DNA of 53,808 nucleotides, taken from NCBI RefSeq assembly GCF_015207395.1, contig NZ_JADEWX010000023.1, positions 1 through 53,808 of the forward strand, in the 5' to 3' direction. Positions 9,263-17,211 of this stretch are shown here, piece by piece (the stretch's first letter is position 1; each line of letters starts with the position of its first letter). The position numbers and the translations under genes were made by a program. The notes beneath the pieces are model-generated. The model was not told where the DNA came from. It saw nothing but the letters and a program-made list of their open reading frames with translations, and did no database searches. Origin of the DNA: Nodosilinea sp. LEGE 07088 (GTDB taxonomy: Bacteria; Cyanobacteriota; Cyanobacteriia; Phormidesmidales; Phormidesmidaceae).

Positions 9263-10141
9263 CTAAATTTTCTCAGCTAAAAACTCCACCAGCCGTGTCA
9301 CCTTTGCCGACAGGTGACGATTCACCGGATACAGCGCATAGATATTGATCGACGGGGGCGGGTAGTCAACCAAAATAGGACACAATCGCGCTTCCTCTAA
9401 ATCCTTTCCGACCATGAACTCGGGCAGCATCACAATGCCCAACCCCGCCAGGGCAGCGGCTCGTAGCACCTCGCCATTGTTGCAGCACAGCGGTCCGTTA
9501 ACAGTAACGGTGTGCTGCACCTCGCCTACCAAATTCCAGCTATTATCTTGAGCTCGATGGCCATAGTGCAAACAGGCGTGGTGCCTGAGCTCATCGGGAT
9601 GGGCCAGAGTGCCGCGCCGTTGCAGGTAGGTGGGGGCCGCACATAGCACCAGCGGGCAAGGAGCCAAAAGGTGGGCGATCAATCCCGAGCCGGGCGGCTC
9701 GGCAGCAATCCGCACGGTGACATCAAAGCCCTCTTCAATCGGGTCAATACGGCGATCGTTCAGCACCAATTCCACGTGCAGCTCGGGGTACTGGGCCATA
9801 AACGCCACCACTAGCGGGGCCAGGTGCCAGGTGCCAAAGGTCATCGGCGCATTGATGCGCAGGCTACCACGCGGCTCTTGCTGTAGACGGGTCAAGGCCA
9901 GCTCGGCCTCCTCGAGATCGGCGAGAATGGCAAGACAGCGATCGTAGTAGGCCCGCCCCGCATCGGTGGGCGAAACTCGGCGAGTGGTGCGGTGCAAAAG
10001 CTGAGTTTGCAGATCTGTTTCCAAATTCATCACCAGCTTGTTCACCGCCGATCGCGATAGATCCATCTTGCGGGCGGCGGCGGCAAAGCCCCCAGCCTCG
10101 ACCACCTGGGTAAAGGCGCGCATGCTTTCGAGTTTGTCCAT
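9263..10141 (-). CDS. LysR-family transcriptional regulator
   Basis: A 292-residue LysR regulator. Residues 1-60 hold the winged helix-turn-helix (FAAAARKMDLSRSAVNKLV) and the rest the periplasmic-binding-protein-like effector domain (RGSLRINAPMTFGTWHLAP, DPIEEGFDVTVRI). Such proteins bind divergent promoters as tetramers and respond to a small molecule, which is unknown here. The gene is divergent from the pirin/CDGSH pair, and the 258-bp gap carries an ATTGTC-N11-GACAAT dyad. It is therefore the likely regulator of those genes and of itself. Start ATG at 10141. Confidence 0.88.
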   Translation of the reverse strand: MDKLESMRAFTQVVEAGGFAAAARKMDLSRSAVNKLVMNLETDLQTQLLHRTTRRVSPTDAGRAYYDRCLAILADLEEAELALTRLQQEPRGSLRINAPMTFGTWHLAPLVVAFMAQYPELHVELVLNDRRIDPIEEGFDVTVRIAAEPPGSGLIAHLLAPCPLVLCAAPTYLQRRGTLAHPDELRHHACLHYGHRAQDNSWNLVGEVQHTVTVNGPLCCNNGEVLRAAALAGLGIVMLPEFMVGKDLEEARLCPILVDYPPPSINIYALYPVNRHLSAKVTRLVEFLAEKI

Positions 10142-10277
10142 CTTGGGGGTGAGGGAGAGTGAGGAAATGGGTAGGTGAGGGAGTAGATAGCGTGGGTCAT
10201 GCTAGTGCAATCCAATTGCAGCAAGCGTTTGAAGACTGACCCACGGGCAAATCAGGCAAGGAATAGCAAACAGACCA

Positions 10278-10324
10278 ATTGTCTTCTTCCAAGCGACAAT
10301 GCGTCAATTAAATTGCCTATTGTC
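10278..10324. promoter_or_regulatory. Predicted LysR-type operator (dyad plus third half-site)
   Basis: A perfect inverted repeat ATTGTC-N11-GACAAT lies at 10278-10300, with a further ATTGTC half-site at 10319-10324. The T-N11-A architecture and the position between a divergent lysR gene and its likely target are those of LysR recognition and activation sites. The dyad is seen directly; assignment to this regulator is inference from context. Confidence 0.6.
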
Positions 10325-10399
10325 AATTGATTAGCATCAGTATATCGTTAATTTATTCGGATGTTTCCAATCCATTGACGCTAATAGGAGGTGTCTCTA

Positions 10400-11098
10400 A
10401 TGATTACGGTTCGTCCTGCAAGCGATCGCGGTGCCGCTAACTTTGGCTGGCTCGATTCTCGTCACAGTTTCTCCTTTGGCAACTACTACGACCCTCGCCA
10501 TATGGGCTTTGTCAGCCTGCGGGTGATCAACGAAGACAAAGTATTGCCCAGCCAAGGCTTTGGCACCCACGGCCACCGCGATATGGAAATCATCACCTAC
10601 GTGCTCGACGGCGCGCTAGAGCACAAAGACAGTATTGGCACCGGCTCCGTCATTCGCCCAGGGGATGTGCAGCGGATGTCGGCAGGAACGGGCATTCGTC
10701 ACAGCGAGTTCAACGCGTCCGACAAAGACCCGGTGCACTTCTTGCAAATTTGGGTGTTGCCCGAGGTAGAGGGCATTGCCCCTAGCTATGAGCAGATCTC
10801 AGTGGCCCCCGAGGCCAAGCAGGGGCAGTTGCGTCTGGTCGGTTCTCGCGATGGCCGCGATGGGTCGGTCACCATTCACCAGAATGTCAGCCTGTACGCG
10901 GCGACCCTTGCCGAGGGCGAGCAGGCTACCCACACCCTTGCACCGGGCCGAGTGGCCTGGGTGCAGGTGGCTAAGGGCGCAGTTCATCTCAACGGCCATG
11001 CCCTTACCGCCGGGGATGGAGCCGCTGTCAGCGACCTAGAGATACTGACCCTCACTGGGGATGAGGCCGAGGTGCTGCTGTTTGACATGGCCGCCTAA
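10400..11098 (+). CDS. Pirin family protein (YhhW-type bicupin)
   Basis: A 232-residue bicupin. The N-terminal cupin has the four metal ligands of pirin/YhhW proteins, His57 and His59 in THGHRDME, His101 and Glu103 in IRHSEF, so an Fe or other divalent metal site is expected. Relatives show quercetin 2,3-dioxygenase activity in vitro; the physiological role is uncertain. I chose the ATG at 10400, which follows a near-perfect AGGAGGT ribosome-binding site; an in-frame GTG at 10391 overlaps that site. It is divergent from the LysR gene and followed after 76 bp by the CDGSH gene, probably as one transcript. Confidence 0.88.
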   Translation: MITVRPASDRGAANFGWLDSRHSFSFGNYYDPRHMGFVSLRVINEDKVLPSQGFGTHGHRDMEIITYVLDGALEHKDSIGTGSVIRPGDVQRMSAGTGIRHSEFNASDKDPVHFLQIWVLPEVEGIAPSYEQISVAPEAKQGQLRLVGSRDGRDGSVTIHQNVSLYAATLAEGEQATHTLAPGRVAWVQVAKGAVHLNGHALTAGDGAAVSDLEILTLTGDEAEVLLFDMAA

Positions 11099-11174
11099 CA
11101 AGCTTGCGGCGGTGGGGGTAACTCGCCGCCGCAAGATGTCTGAAGCAAACAAACTCGTAGGAGAGGAAGAACGG

Positions 11175-11411
11175 ATGGCTGAACCTGTTATTGCCGATAC
11201 TAAGCCTGTGGTGATGGAACTAGAGGCAGGAGACTATTTCTGGTGCACCTGTGGCCAGTCAAGTAAACAACCCTTTTGCAACGGAGCCCACCAGGGCACC
11301 GAGTTTACCCCGATGAAGTTTACGCTAGAGGAAAAAAAGCAGGTGGCTCTCTGTGCCTGCAAACACACCGACAATACCCCTTTCTGTGACGGGAGCCACA
11401 GCAAACTCTAG
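11175..11411 (+). CDS. CDGSH iron-sulfur domain protein (two motifs)
   Basis: A 78-residue protein made of two CDGSH motifs, each a C-x-C-...-C-x3-H ligand set for a [2Fe-2S] cluster: Cys24, Cys26, Cys35, His39 (ending CNGAH) and Cys60, Cys62, Cys71, His75 (ending CDGSH). Such clusters are redox active and labile; a specific partner is not known. The ATG at 11175 is preceded by AGGAGAGGAAG, the best ribosome-binding site; an upstream in-frame ATG at 11136 has none. It lies downstream of the pirin gene and upstream of a clear terminator, suggesting a small LysR-controlled redox/stress operon. Confidence 0.88.
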   Translation: MAEPVIADTKPVVMELEAGDYFWCTCGQSSKQPFCNGAHQGTEFTPMKFTLEEKKQVALCACKHTDNTPFCDGSHSKL

Positions 11412-11472
11412 GGTGAGCCAATCTTCAAACGCTGTCAGCTTTTCTGATAGGTAACAGGATTTTATCTGGTAG

Positions 11473-11516
11473 ACCACGGGTGTAGTCTAAATCTGCACCT
11501 GTGGTTTTATTTTTTT
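11473..11516 (+). terminator. Intrinsic terminator of the pirin/CDGSH transcript
   Basis: A 10-bp stem with one G-U pair (ACCACGGGTG at 11473-11482 with CACCTGTGGT at 11496-11505) is followed at once by a T-rich run, TTTATTTTTTT. It sits about 60 bp after the CDGSH stop codon on the plus strand. Confidence 0.75.
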
Positions 11517-11650
11517 GGAAAAAAAGAATATCAATCGACTTTTGCTTAGTGTCTGCTTGATTCACTACCCAGATCGATGACAACTCTTTGGGTGCAGATT
11601 CTAGACGATAGCTAGTACTCTACGGCGCAAGTTTAGATATTACTCTTTAG

Positions 11651-11711
11651 GGCTAGGGAGCTAGGGAGCCAAGCGATCCGGAACGGTGGACATATTTCAG
11701 TCTTCGAGTAC
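11651..11711 (+). repeat. Dispersed intergenic repeat, copy A
   Basis: The last 55 bases (11657-11711) match 40927-40981 with only two mismatches. The shared core includes GCCAAGCGATCCG and GGTGGACATATTTCAG and ends CTTCGAGTAC. It is noncoding here and lies in the gene-poor 11412-11817 stretch, which otherwise holds only the terminator described separately and the motif GCTAGTACTC, also present near 12172. No flanking target duplication or transposase is visible. Confidence 0.8.
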
Positions 11712-11817
11712 TAGTGGGTCACTTGGTATGAACATCGCCAATCTGGGAAGGGCTACTTGCCCTGATTCTGCTAAATCAAGCGATTTAGCAATGGCTATAT
11801 CCGAAGCAAACGACCCA

Positions 11818-12003
11818 CTAGTAGTTCTGGCGCAGACGACCGCGAGTACGGCTACTAAGGCGATCGCTAACCAAACCGCGATCTTTTTCGGTCAGGCCGC
11901 TAATGCGCTGCTGAGCCTGGTTGAGCTGGTGATTGTCGGATAGTCGGTTGATGAGATCGGCCTCGTAGGCACGCTGACGAGGGCTAAGGCGAGACTTTCC
12001 CAT
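11818..12003 (-). CDS. Small hypothetical protein, uncertain
   Basis: A 61-codon frame starting at the ATG at 12003, rich in Arg, Gln and Leu, with an opening (MGKSRLSPRQRAYEADL) that reads like a genuine amphipathic helix. I recognise no family. It has no ribosome-binding site and overlaps a plus-strand frame of similar length, so it may be chance. Upstream, 12004-12291 holds only an inverted repeat. Confidence 0.25.
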   Translation of the reverse strand: MGKSRLSPRQRAYEADLINRLSDNHQLNQAQQRISGLTEKDRGLVSDRLSSRTRGRLRQNY

Positions 12004-12182
12004 GGGGCAATGCGTTGGCTTAACTATTGGTCTTAGATCCTTAGTCAAAGTGTAGTCTAAGTTTGTGGGAGACTGGTTGGGCAGCAGTCAGAAATTGTTA
12101 CTTTTATTACCTCCAGTCTTTATTCTGGCTCAAGATGGCTAATCACAGAATGGTAGATCAAGGGTGAAAGGCTAGTACTCTG

Positions 12183-12250
12183 AGGCGGAAATGACCCAGC
12201 TGTTTATTCACGCGGAAACCCTTATGAGACCTGGGGTTCCCGTTCCGCCT
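12183..12250. repeat. Imperfect inverted repeat followed by pyrimidine-rich tract
   Basis: Outer arms AGGCGGAA (12183-12190) and TTCCGCCT (12243-12250) enclose a second potential stem (GGAA-A-CCC against GGGTTCC). The element is followed by a low-complexity run of TTCTGCC-like units up to about 12280. It has the look of a folded intergenic repeat just beyond the 3' end of the phycobilisome-like gene and may also serve as its transcript end. Confidence 0.45.
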
Positions 12251-12291
12251 TCTGCCTTCTGCCTCTGCCTTCTTACTGCTGCCTTTCGGTA

Positions 12292-12759
12292 CTAGATCCC
12301 TGTGTCTAAGGCATTGATCAACTTATCGAGGTAGATCATCATTAGATTGCTCTGGTCGCCGGGCATGGTGTTGCGCACTTCTTCTTTGAGCAGACGATAG
12401 GCCACTACACAGGCAGTCTGGCGGTTAAAAGCGCGGATGATGTTTTGCATCCACACCAAGTACTCTTCCATGAAGCCGTCTTCGTCGTGGAGCAAAATGC
12501 CTTTGGAAATATACTCAAGGGTAAACATCATATCGCGCTGACACTGCTGACCATGCTCTTGCAATACCTGGCGGTGGGGAGTCTGCATCAGCCGTCGCAG
12601 TGAATTGAGCACCAGGTCTTTGCCATGGTCTCGAACGTAGCTGTAGAGATTCATGCGAGTTTGAAAGGCCTCCACCATGTCGTTGAAGGGGCGAAGTTCG
12701 GTATCAGTCAGGTAGCGGCCATCAGCATTTTGGACAGAGGTGAGTAAGGCGTTATTCAT
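12292..12759 (-). CDS. Orphan phycobilisome-type (phycobiliprotein-like) protein
   Basis: A 155-residue protein with the globin-like phycobilisome fold signature. QQCQRD at residues 71-76 followed by EYISKGILLHDEDGFMEEYL corresponds to the C-x-R-D chromophore site and the DEYL helix of allophycocyanin and phycocyanin subunits. The bilin-attachment cysteine (Cys73) and the Arg and Asp that orient the pyrrole propionates and nitrogens are all kept. Overall sequence is divergent from the ApcA/B/D/F and CpcA/B types and no partner subunit is nearby. I chose the ATG at 12759 (MNNALL) rather than the longer frame to 12804, whose extra residues are not family-like. It may be a bilin-binding or antenna-linked regulatory protein. 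Confidence 0.7.
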   Translation of the reverse strand: MNNALLTSVQNADGRYLTDTELRPFNDMVEAFQTRMNLYSYVRDHGKDLVLNSLRRLMQTPHRQVLQEHGQQCQRDMMFTLEYISKGILLHDEDGFMEEYLVWMQNIIRAFNRQTACVVAYRLLKEEVRNTMPGDQSNLMMIYLDKLINALDTGI

Positions 12760-12859
12760 GACAGATAGGGCGCGATCGCGCGGTCTCGATGGGTTCCATC
12801 CCAAGGTGCCCAGTGGGGTTATGGTGATTTGTTATACCTAAATATTTCTTCGCACTTAG

Positions 12860-13426
12860 ATGAGCAATGCTTGCATCTGGGGCCTAGAGCTACTAGAGCG
12901 GCGTCAGGCCACCGAAAGCCCCTTCAGCGAGGCCTCTGCCGAGGTGGTGCTGGAATGGCTGTTGGAGAATGACTGCGATCGCGACCAGCGCCAGGTACAC
13001 CTGGTTGATCACACCGGCCACACCGCCGCCTGGACGGGTCGCGACTGCACCGGTTGGGCGGGGCACCGCACGTTTGCCAACGTGTCGGTGGCGGGAAATA
13101 TGCTGACGGGGCCAGGCGTTTTAGAGTCGATGGCCGATGCGTTCCACGGCGGGGAGAGAATGGGTTTGAGCGATCGCCTGCTGCTGGCCCTAGAAGCAGG
13201 TGAAGCCGCTGGGGGCGACAAGCGCGCCGCCCTCTACGTAATGGATAAAACCCCGTATCCACATCTGGATCTGCGGGTTGACCACCACGATGACCCAATT
13301 ACGATGCTGCGAACGCTGCACAGTGAGGCCCATCAAGACTACTACCAGTCTCTCCGCCAGAGCATGCCCAGCCAGCTGAATGTGCCCCAGCGAAATAGGG
13401 CCGTTTGGCTACCTGAGGCGGTTTAG
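12860..13426 (+). pseudogene. DUF1028 (Ntn-hydrolase-like) protein lacking its N-terminus
   Basis: The 188-codon frame keeps the core of DUF1028 proteins: GLELLE, EVVLEWLLENDCDRDQRQV, GNMLTG and a C-terminal LDLRVDHHDDP. The family begins with about 65 residues (a SIVARDP-type start and a strand leading to an A-N-x-S-Y-G segment) that carries the putative N-terminal nucleophile region. Here that part is absent: SNACIWGLELL marks the break and the sequence upstream is promoter-like. It could still be translated from 12860, but the predicted active-site end is missing, so I call it broken. Confidence 0.65.
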
Positions 13427-13464
13427 CTTCACCCAACTCTCGATTAGGATCTGATTGGCCCAAT

Positions 13465-13584
13465 CTACCTGATCATCTGGGGGACAAGGGTTTGGGCAAT
13501 CAGCGTCATCAGCCAGTGATGTACCTCTGGCCAAAAGTCTGCGTATTCCAAGTAGGGGGCCATGCCAGTAAAGTGCGGACTTGA
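13465..13584 (-). pseudogene. Remnant of a DUF4058 protein N-terminus
   Basis: On the minus strand an in-frame stretch reads SPHFTGMAPYLEYADFW then PEVHHWLMTLIAQTLVPQ and stops at 13465. This is the N-terminal signature of cyanobacterial DUF4058 proteins (normally SPFPGM-PYLE-P-FWP-VH followed by an I-A-x-x-L-x-P segment). The family is several times longer and nothing of the rest follows; the stop falls 32 codons after the Met. It lies between the damaged DUF1028 gene and the FAD oxidoreductase. Confidence 0.7.
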
Positions 13585-13638
13585 GCGTTGAGCCCAGGGC
13601 CCCCAGTCCAAAGCTCAACGCTCAGGTCATCCCCCGGG

Positions 13639-15240
13639 TCACCCCTTGACCAGGCTCAGCGCCACTGCTTCGGCCACTCGAATGCCGTCGATGCCGGCGG
13701 ACAGGATACCCCCGGCATAGCCCGCCCCTTCGCCAGCGGGGTAGAGCCCAACGGTGTTGAGACTCTGGAATTGCTCATTGCGCTGGATGCGAATAGGCGA
13801 TGAGGTACGGGTTTCGACCCCGGTGAGCACGGCGTCAGCCATGGCAAAGCCAGGGATTTTGTGATCGAAGGCAGGGATAGCCTCGCGCAGGGCGGCGATC
13901 GCATAGTCCGGCAAACTCGTACTCAAATCTCCCAATTTCACCCCCGGTTTGTAGGAGGGGTGTACCGTGCCAAGCTTGGTGGAGGGGCGATGGGCCAGAA
14001 AGTCTCCCACCAGTTGCCCAGGAGCCTCGTAGGTGCCGCCGCCTAATTGAAAGGCACCCGCTTCCAATTGTCGTTGTAGGGCAATGCCCGCCAGGGGCCC
14101 CTCAGGATAATCTTCGGGCGTAATGCCGACGACAATGGCGCTATTGGCGTTTGACTCATCGCGGGCGTACTCGCTCATGCCGTTGGTCACCAACCGGCCC
14201 GGCTCGGAGGCCGCTGCCACCACCTTGCCCCCGGGACACATGCAAAAGCTATAGACCGAACGCCCGTTTTCGCAGTGGTGCACCAGCTTATAATCGGCGG
14301 CCCCAAGCCGAGGGTGCCCGGCCTGGTCGCCCAGCCGACAGCGATCGATCAGCGACTGGGGATGCTCAATACGAAAGCCGATGGAAAAGGGCTTGGCCTC
14401 GATGTAAACGCCGCGCTCGTAGAGCATTTGAAAGGTATCGCGGGCGCTGTGGCCTACGGCCAGCACCACATGGCCGCTGGTTAAGGTGTCACCGTTGTCG
14501 AGCCGCACGCCACGCACCTGGCCCTGGTCGATATCGATATCGACCACGCGGGTCTGAAAGCGAATTTCGCCCCCCAGGGACTCAATGGTGGCCCGCAGGT
14601 TTTGCACGATTTTAACCAGGCGGTAGGTGCCAATGTGGGGCTTGTTGATGTAGAGAATTTCGGGGGCTGCCCCGGCGTTGACCAGTTCACTCAGCACCTT
14701 GCGACCGTAGTGTTGGGGGTCGCTGACCTGGCTGTAGAGCTTACCATCAGAAAACGTGCCTGCGCCGCCTTCGCCAAACTGAGCATTGGATTCGGGGTTG
14801 AGGGTTTTCTTGAGCCAAAACCCGAAGGTATCGACACTGCGATCGCGCACCGACTTGCCCCGCTCCAAAATTATGGGCCGGAACCCCATCTGGGCCAACA
14901 GCAGCCCCGCAAACATGCCGCAGGGCCCCATGCCAATGACGACGGGCCGCTGTAGCAGGTGCTCGGGAGCCTGGCCTACCGGTTGGTAGGTCATATCTGG
15001 CGTCGGCACCACATGGGCATCTTTTTTAAACCGCTTGAGCAGGGCTTTTTCCTTAGGTGTTTCTACATCAACGATATAGACCAGGGTGATGTTGCTCTTT
15101 TTGCGGGCGTCGTAGCTGCGCTTGAAGATGGTGTAGGCGGTCAGGTCTGCCGCCGCCAGGTGCAGCTTTTTGAGAATGGCGGCCTCAAGGGCGGCCTCGG
15201 AATGGTCTAGGGGCAGTTTGATTTGGCTGAGGCGTAGCAT
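13639..15240 (-). CDS. FAD-dependent oxidoreductase (COG2509-type)
   Basis: A 533-residue flavoprotein. After an N-terminal domain of about 95 residues (MLRLSQIKLPLDHSEAAL, KRSYDARKK) comes a Rossmann dinucleotide motif GMGPCG with the acidic strand end IILERG. Next are the family blocks QFGEGGAGTFSDGKL and VLAVGHSARDTF, and a C-terminal FAD-contact YPAGEGAGYAGGI. Such proteins are conserved in cyanobacteria and Firmicutes as FAD-dependent dehydrogenases of unknown substrate. All expected blocks are intact. It is a single gene facing the damaged patch at 12.8-13.6 kb. Confidence 0.85.
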   Translation of the reverse strand: MLRLSQIKLPLDHSEAALEAAILKKLHLAAADLTAYTIFKRSYDARKKSNITLVYIVDVETPKEKALLKRFKKDAHVVPTPDMTYQPVGQAPEHLLQRPVVIGMGPCGMFAGLLLAQMGFRPIILERGKSVRDRSVDTFGFWLKKTLNPESNAQFGEGGAGTFSDGKLYSQVSDPQHYGRKVLSELVNAGAAPEILYINKPHIGTYRLVKIVQNLRATIESLGGEIRFQTRVVDIDIDQGQVRGVRLDNGDTLTSGHVVLAVGHSARDTFQMLYERGVYIEAKPFSIGFRIEHPQSLIDRCRLGDQAGHPRLGAADYKLVHHCENGRSVYSFCMCPGGKVVAAASEPGRLVTNGMSEYARDESNANSAIVVGITPEDYPEGPLAGIALQRQLEAGAFQLGGGTYEAPGQLVGDFLAHRPSTKLGTVHPSYKPGVKLGDLSTSLPDYAIAALREAIPAFDHKIPGFAMADAVLTGVETRTSSPIRIQRNEQFQSLNTVGLYPAGEGAGYAGGILSAGIDGIRVAEAVALSLVKG

Positions 15241-15385
15241 ACGGCGAGGGCGGGCTGGGCGAAGCGCAGAAATTCATCATGCCATATTGACCTGGGGAGT
15301 CACCATTCTGCTGACTATCCGTCAGGAATGTTATGGCCGATCGCTGTATAGGGTGACATAGGCTACATCAAAAGGATAGACAACC

Positions 15386-15886
15386 ATGAAACTAAACCTG
15401 GGCTGGGCATTGCTGGGAGGGTTACCGTTGAGCCTGCTGAGCAACCTGGGGGGCGCTGCGCTGGCCAACACCATTGAGATGACTGTATTGCCCACCCACG
15501 GGCCAATCGCCAACTGTCCGGCAGGGTTAATTGCCCACGAAACCTCACAGCCTTATTTTGAGGGGGGCTATGCCACCAACGGCATGATCAAACTACGGGA
15601 CGTGGCTACCAATATTCAGATCCTACAGTCGGATGACTTTAGTACGACCTGGGTCGGCAGGCTCAAGCCAGAATATCGCCATTGCGAGGCCTCCGGCGGT
15701 ATGGATAGCATTGATGGCGAAGCGTTCCAGGGGCACTCCTATATCCGCATTCAGCTGGTCGATGGCCAGATCAGGGCTATGCTCGACATGACCGGCATGG
15801 CCGATGCCAACGGGTTTACCACCGTGATCACCTATCAGGGATTGCGGGAAGGGAATCCTCGCTGGACCTGGGCCGGTACCGATTAG
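15386..15886 (+). CDS. Secreted hypothetical protein
   Basis: A 166-residue protein with a good Sec signal peptide (MKLNLGWALLGGLPLSLL, cleavage expected after the GGAALA-N region near residue 27). The mature part begins TIEMTVLPTHGPIANCPAGLIAHE and contains two cysteines (CPAG, HCEASGG) that could form a disulfide in the periplasm or lumen. I do not recognise a family. It stands between divergent and same-direction genes with no obvious operon partner. Confidence 0.6.
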   Translation: MKLNLGWALLGGLPLSLLSNLGGAALANTIEMTVLPTHGPIANCPAGLIAHETSQPYFEGGYATNGMIKLRDVATNIQILQSDDFSTTWVGRLKPEYRHCEASGGMDSIDGEAFQGHSYIRIQLVDGQIRAMLDMTGMADANGFTTVITYQGLREGNPRWTWAGTD

Positions 15887-16005
15887 TTAGGGTCAGGCCA
15901 TGAACGGGCATTGCTGGGCAGACATTGAGCTACTATTTTAGCCGCCGGGCTCCTAAGCTCTAGCTCAGGGCAATCGTTACCCAACTCACGCCGCCTACCC
16001 CCGCT

Positions 16006-16518
16006 ATGACTATCTTCGTCGCCCTCGATTTTGAAACCGCCGATCGCTACCGCGATAGCGCCTGCGCCATCGGCCTGGTGCGGGTCGAGCAGGGTCAGGT
16101 GGTCGATAAAGTCCACTACCTGATTCGCCCGCCGCGATCGGGGTTTGAGTTTACCCACATTCACGGCATTACCTGGGCTCAGGTGGCAGATCAGCCTGAT
16201 TTTGCAGAGTTGTGGCCTCAGATAGCGACCCTGTTGGCCGGGGCGGACTTTTTTGCCGCCCACAATGCCCCCTTTGACCGTAGCGTGCTCTACGCCTGCT
16301 GCAGGGCCTACGGGCTTCTGCCGCCGACCCCCGAGTTTGTCTGCACCGTCAAGCTGGCCCGGCAGGCGTGGAACATTCGCCCCACCAAGCTGCCCGACGT
16401 GTGCGCCTACCTGGGCATTGCCCTCAACCACCACGATGCACTGTCGGATGCGGAGGCCTGCGCCCAGATTGCGATCGCATCGGCGCTAGGGTCTGTTAAA
16501 AGCCCCCTAAAACCTTGA
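16006..16518 (+). CDS. DnaQ-like DEDDh 3'-5' exonuclease
   Basis: A 170-residue single-domain exonuclease. The metal-binding residues of the DEDDh group are visible: Asp8 and Glu10 in ALDFETA, the Asp in AHNAPFDRSVL, and the final His and Asp in HHDALSDAEA. It resembles the epsilon proofreading domain of DNA polymerase III, but without the polymerase-binding tail, so it could act in repair, RNA processing or as a free proofreading-like nuclease. The gene converges on the FKBP gene after 71 bp. Confidence 0.85.
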   Translation: MTIFVALDFETADRYRDSACAIGLVRVEQGQVVDKVHYLIRPPRSGFEFTHIHGITWAQVADQPDFAELWPQIATLLAGADFFAAHNAPFDRSVLYACCRAYGLLPPTPEFVCTVKLARQAWNIRPTKLPDVCAYLGIALNHHDALSDAEACAQIAIASALGSVKSPLKP

Positions 16519-16589
16519 TTTTGCCTACATCGAGGATCAGGCCTAGACTGGTCTGTCGTACGGTAGGGTTCGTCGATGAATATTTGGGA

Positions 16590-17159
16590 TTAGCCAATGC
16601 GCAGCAGTTCAACATCAAACAGCAGCGTCGCATTGGGCGGAATCACCCCGCCAGCACCTCGGCTGCCGTAGCCCAGCTCAGCGGGAATCACCAGCTTGCG
16701 CTGCCCCCCAACTCGCATGGTGCCAACGCCTTCATCCCAACCCTTGATCACCTGGCCGACGCCAATTTGAAAACTAAAGGGACGCCCGCGATCGCGGGAG
16801 CTATCAAACTTAGTGCCATCTTCGAGGGTGCCGGTGTAGTGCACGGTAACCCGCTGCCCAGACTGGGGCATGGCTCCGGTACCCTCAACTAGGTCAACGT
16901 ACTGGAGGCCAGAGTCGGTGGTAATCAGGGTTTCGTCAGTCATGTCAGCAGGGGTCTCAGCGGTACTCTCAGAATCCAAATCAGCAGCAGCCTGGGCGAT
17001 CTGAACGGTGCGATCGCCTAGGGAGGCAGCTGCTTCGACGACCGCCGCTGCACTCAGATTAGAGGCCATAGCCTCGGGCTGGGGGCTGGTGAATTGAGCG
17101 ACCACCAGCACCACTAGACAAGCAGCTAAAACGCCCAGACTAATTAAAATTTCTCGCAC
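16590..17159 (-). CDS. FKBP-type peptidyl-prolyl isomerase, membrane-anchored or exported
   Basis: A 189-residue protein with an N-terminal hydrophobic segment (residues 2-22), an Ala/Glu-rich linker to about residue 75, and a complete FKBP domain at the C-terminus: [37 protein letters not shown] and [14 protein letters not shown]. It accelerates proline isomerisation during folding outside the cytoplasm or in the thylakoid lumen. Translation appears to start at GTG (17159), supported by GGGAGAT eight bases upstream; the nearby ATG is out of frame. Confidence 0.88.
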   Translation of the reverse strand: MREILISLGVLAACLVVLVVAQFTSPQPEAMASNLSAAAVVEAAASLGDRTVQIAQAAADLDSESTAETPADMTDETLITTDSGLQYVDLVEGTGAMPQSGQRVTVHYTGTLEDGTKFDSSRDRGRPFSFQIGVGQVIKGWDEGVGTMRVGGQRKLVIPAELGYGSRGAGGVIPPNATLLFDVELLRIG

Positions 17160-17211
17160 GATACATCTCCCATCGCAGCTCGCTTCATATCGTGATCATA
17201 TAGCAAATGCT

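Noticed and set aside
11686-11943. 85-codon plus-strand frame after repeat copy A
   Set aside because: No ribosome-binding site or recognisable motif; the Ala/Leu-rich part looks like antisense reading of the small minus-strand frame, itself uncertain.
13409-13618. 69-codon minus-strand frame
   Set aside because: A different frame in the same place reads as a DUF4058 N-terminus, which explains the sequence better.
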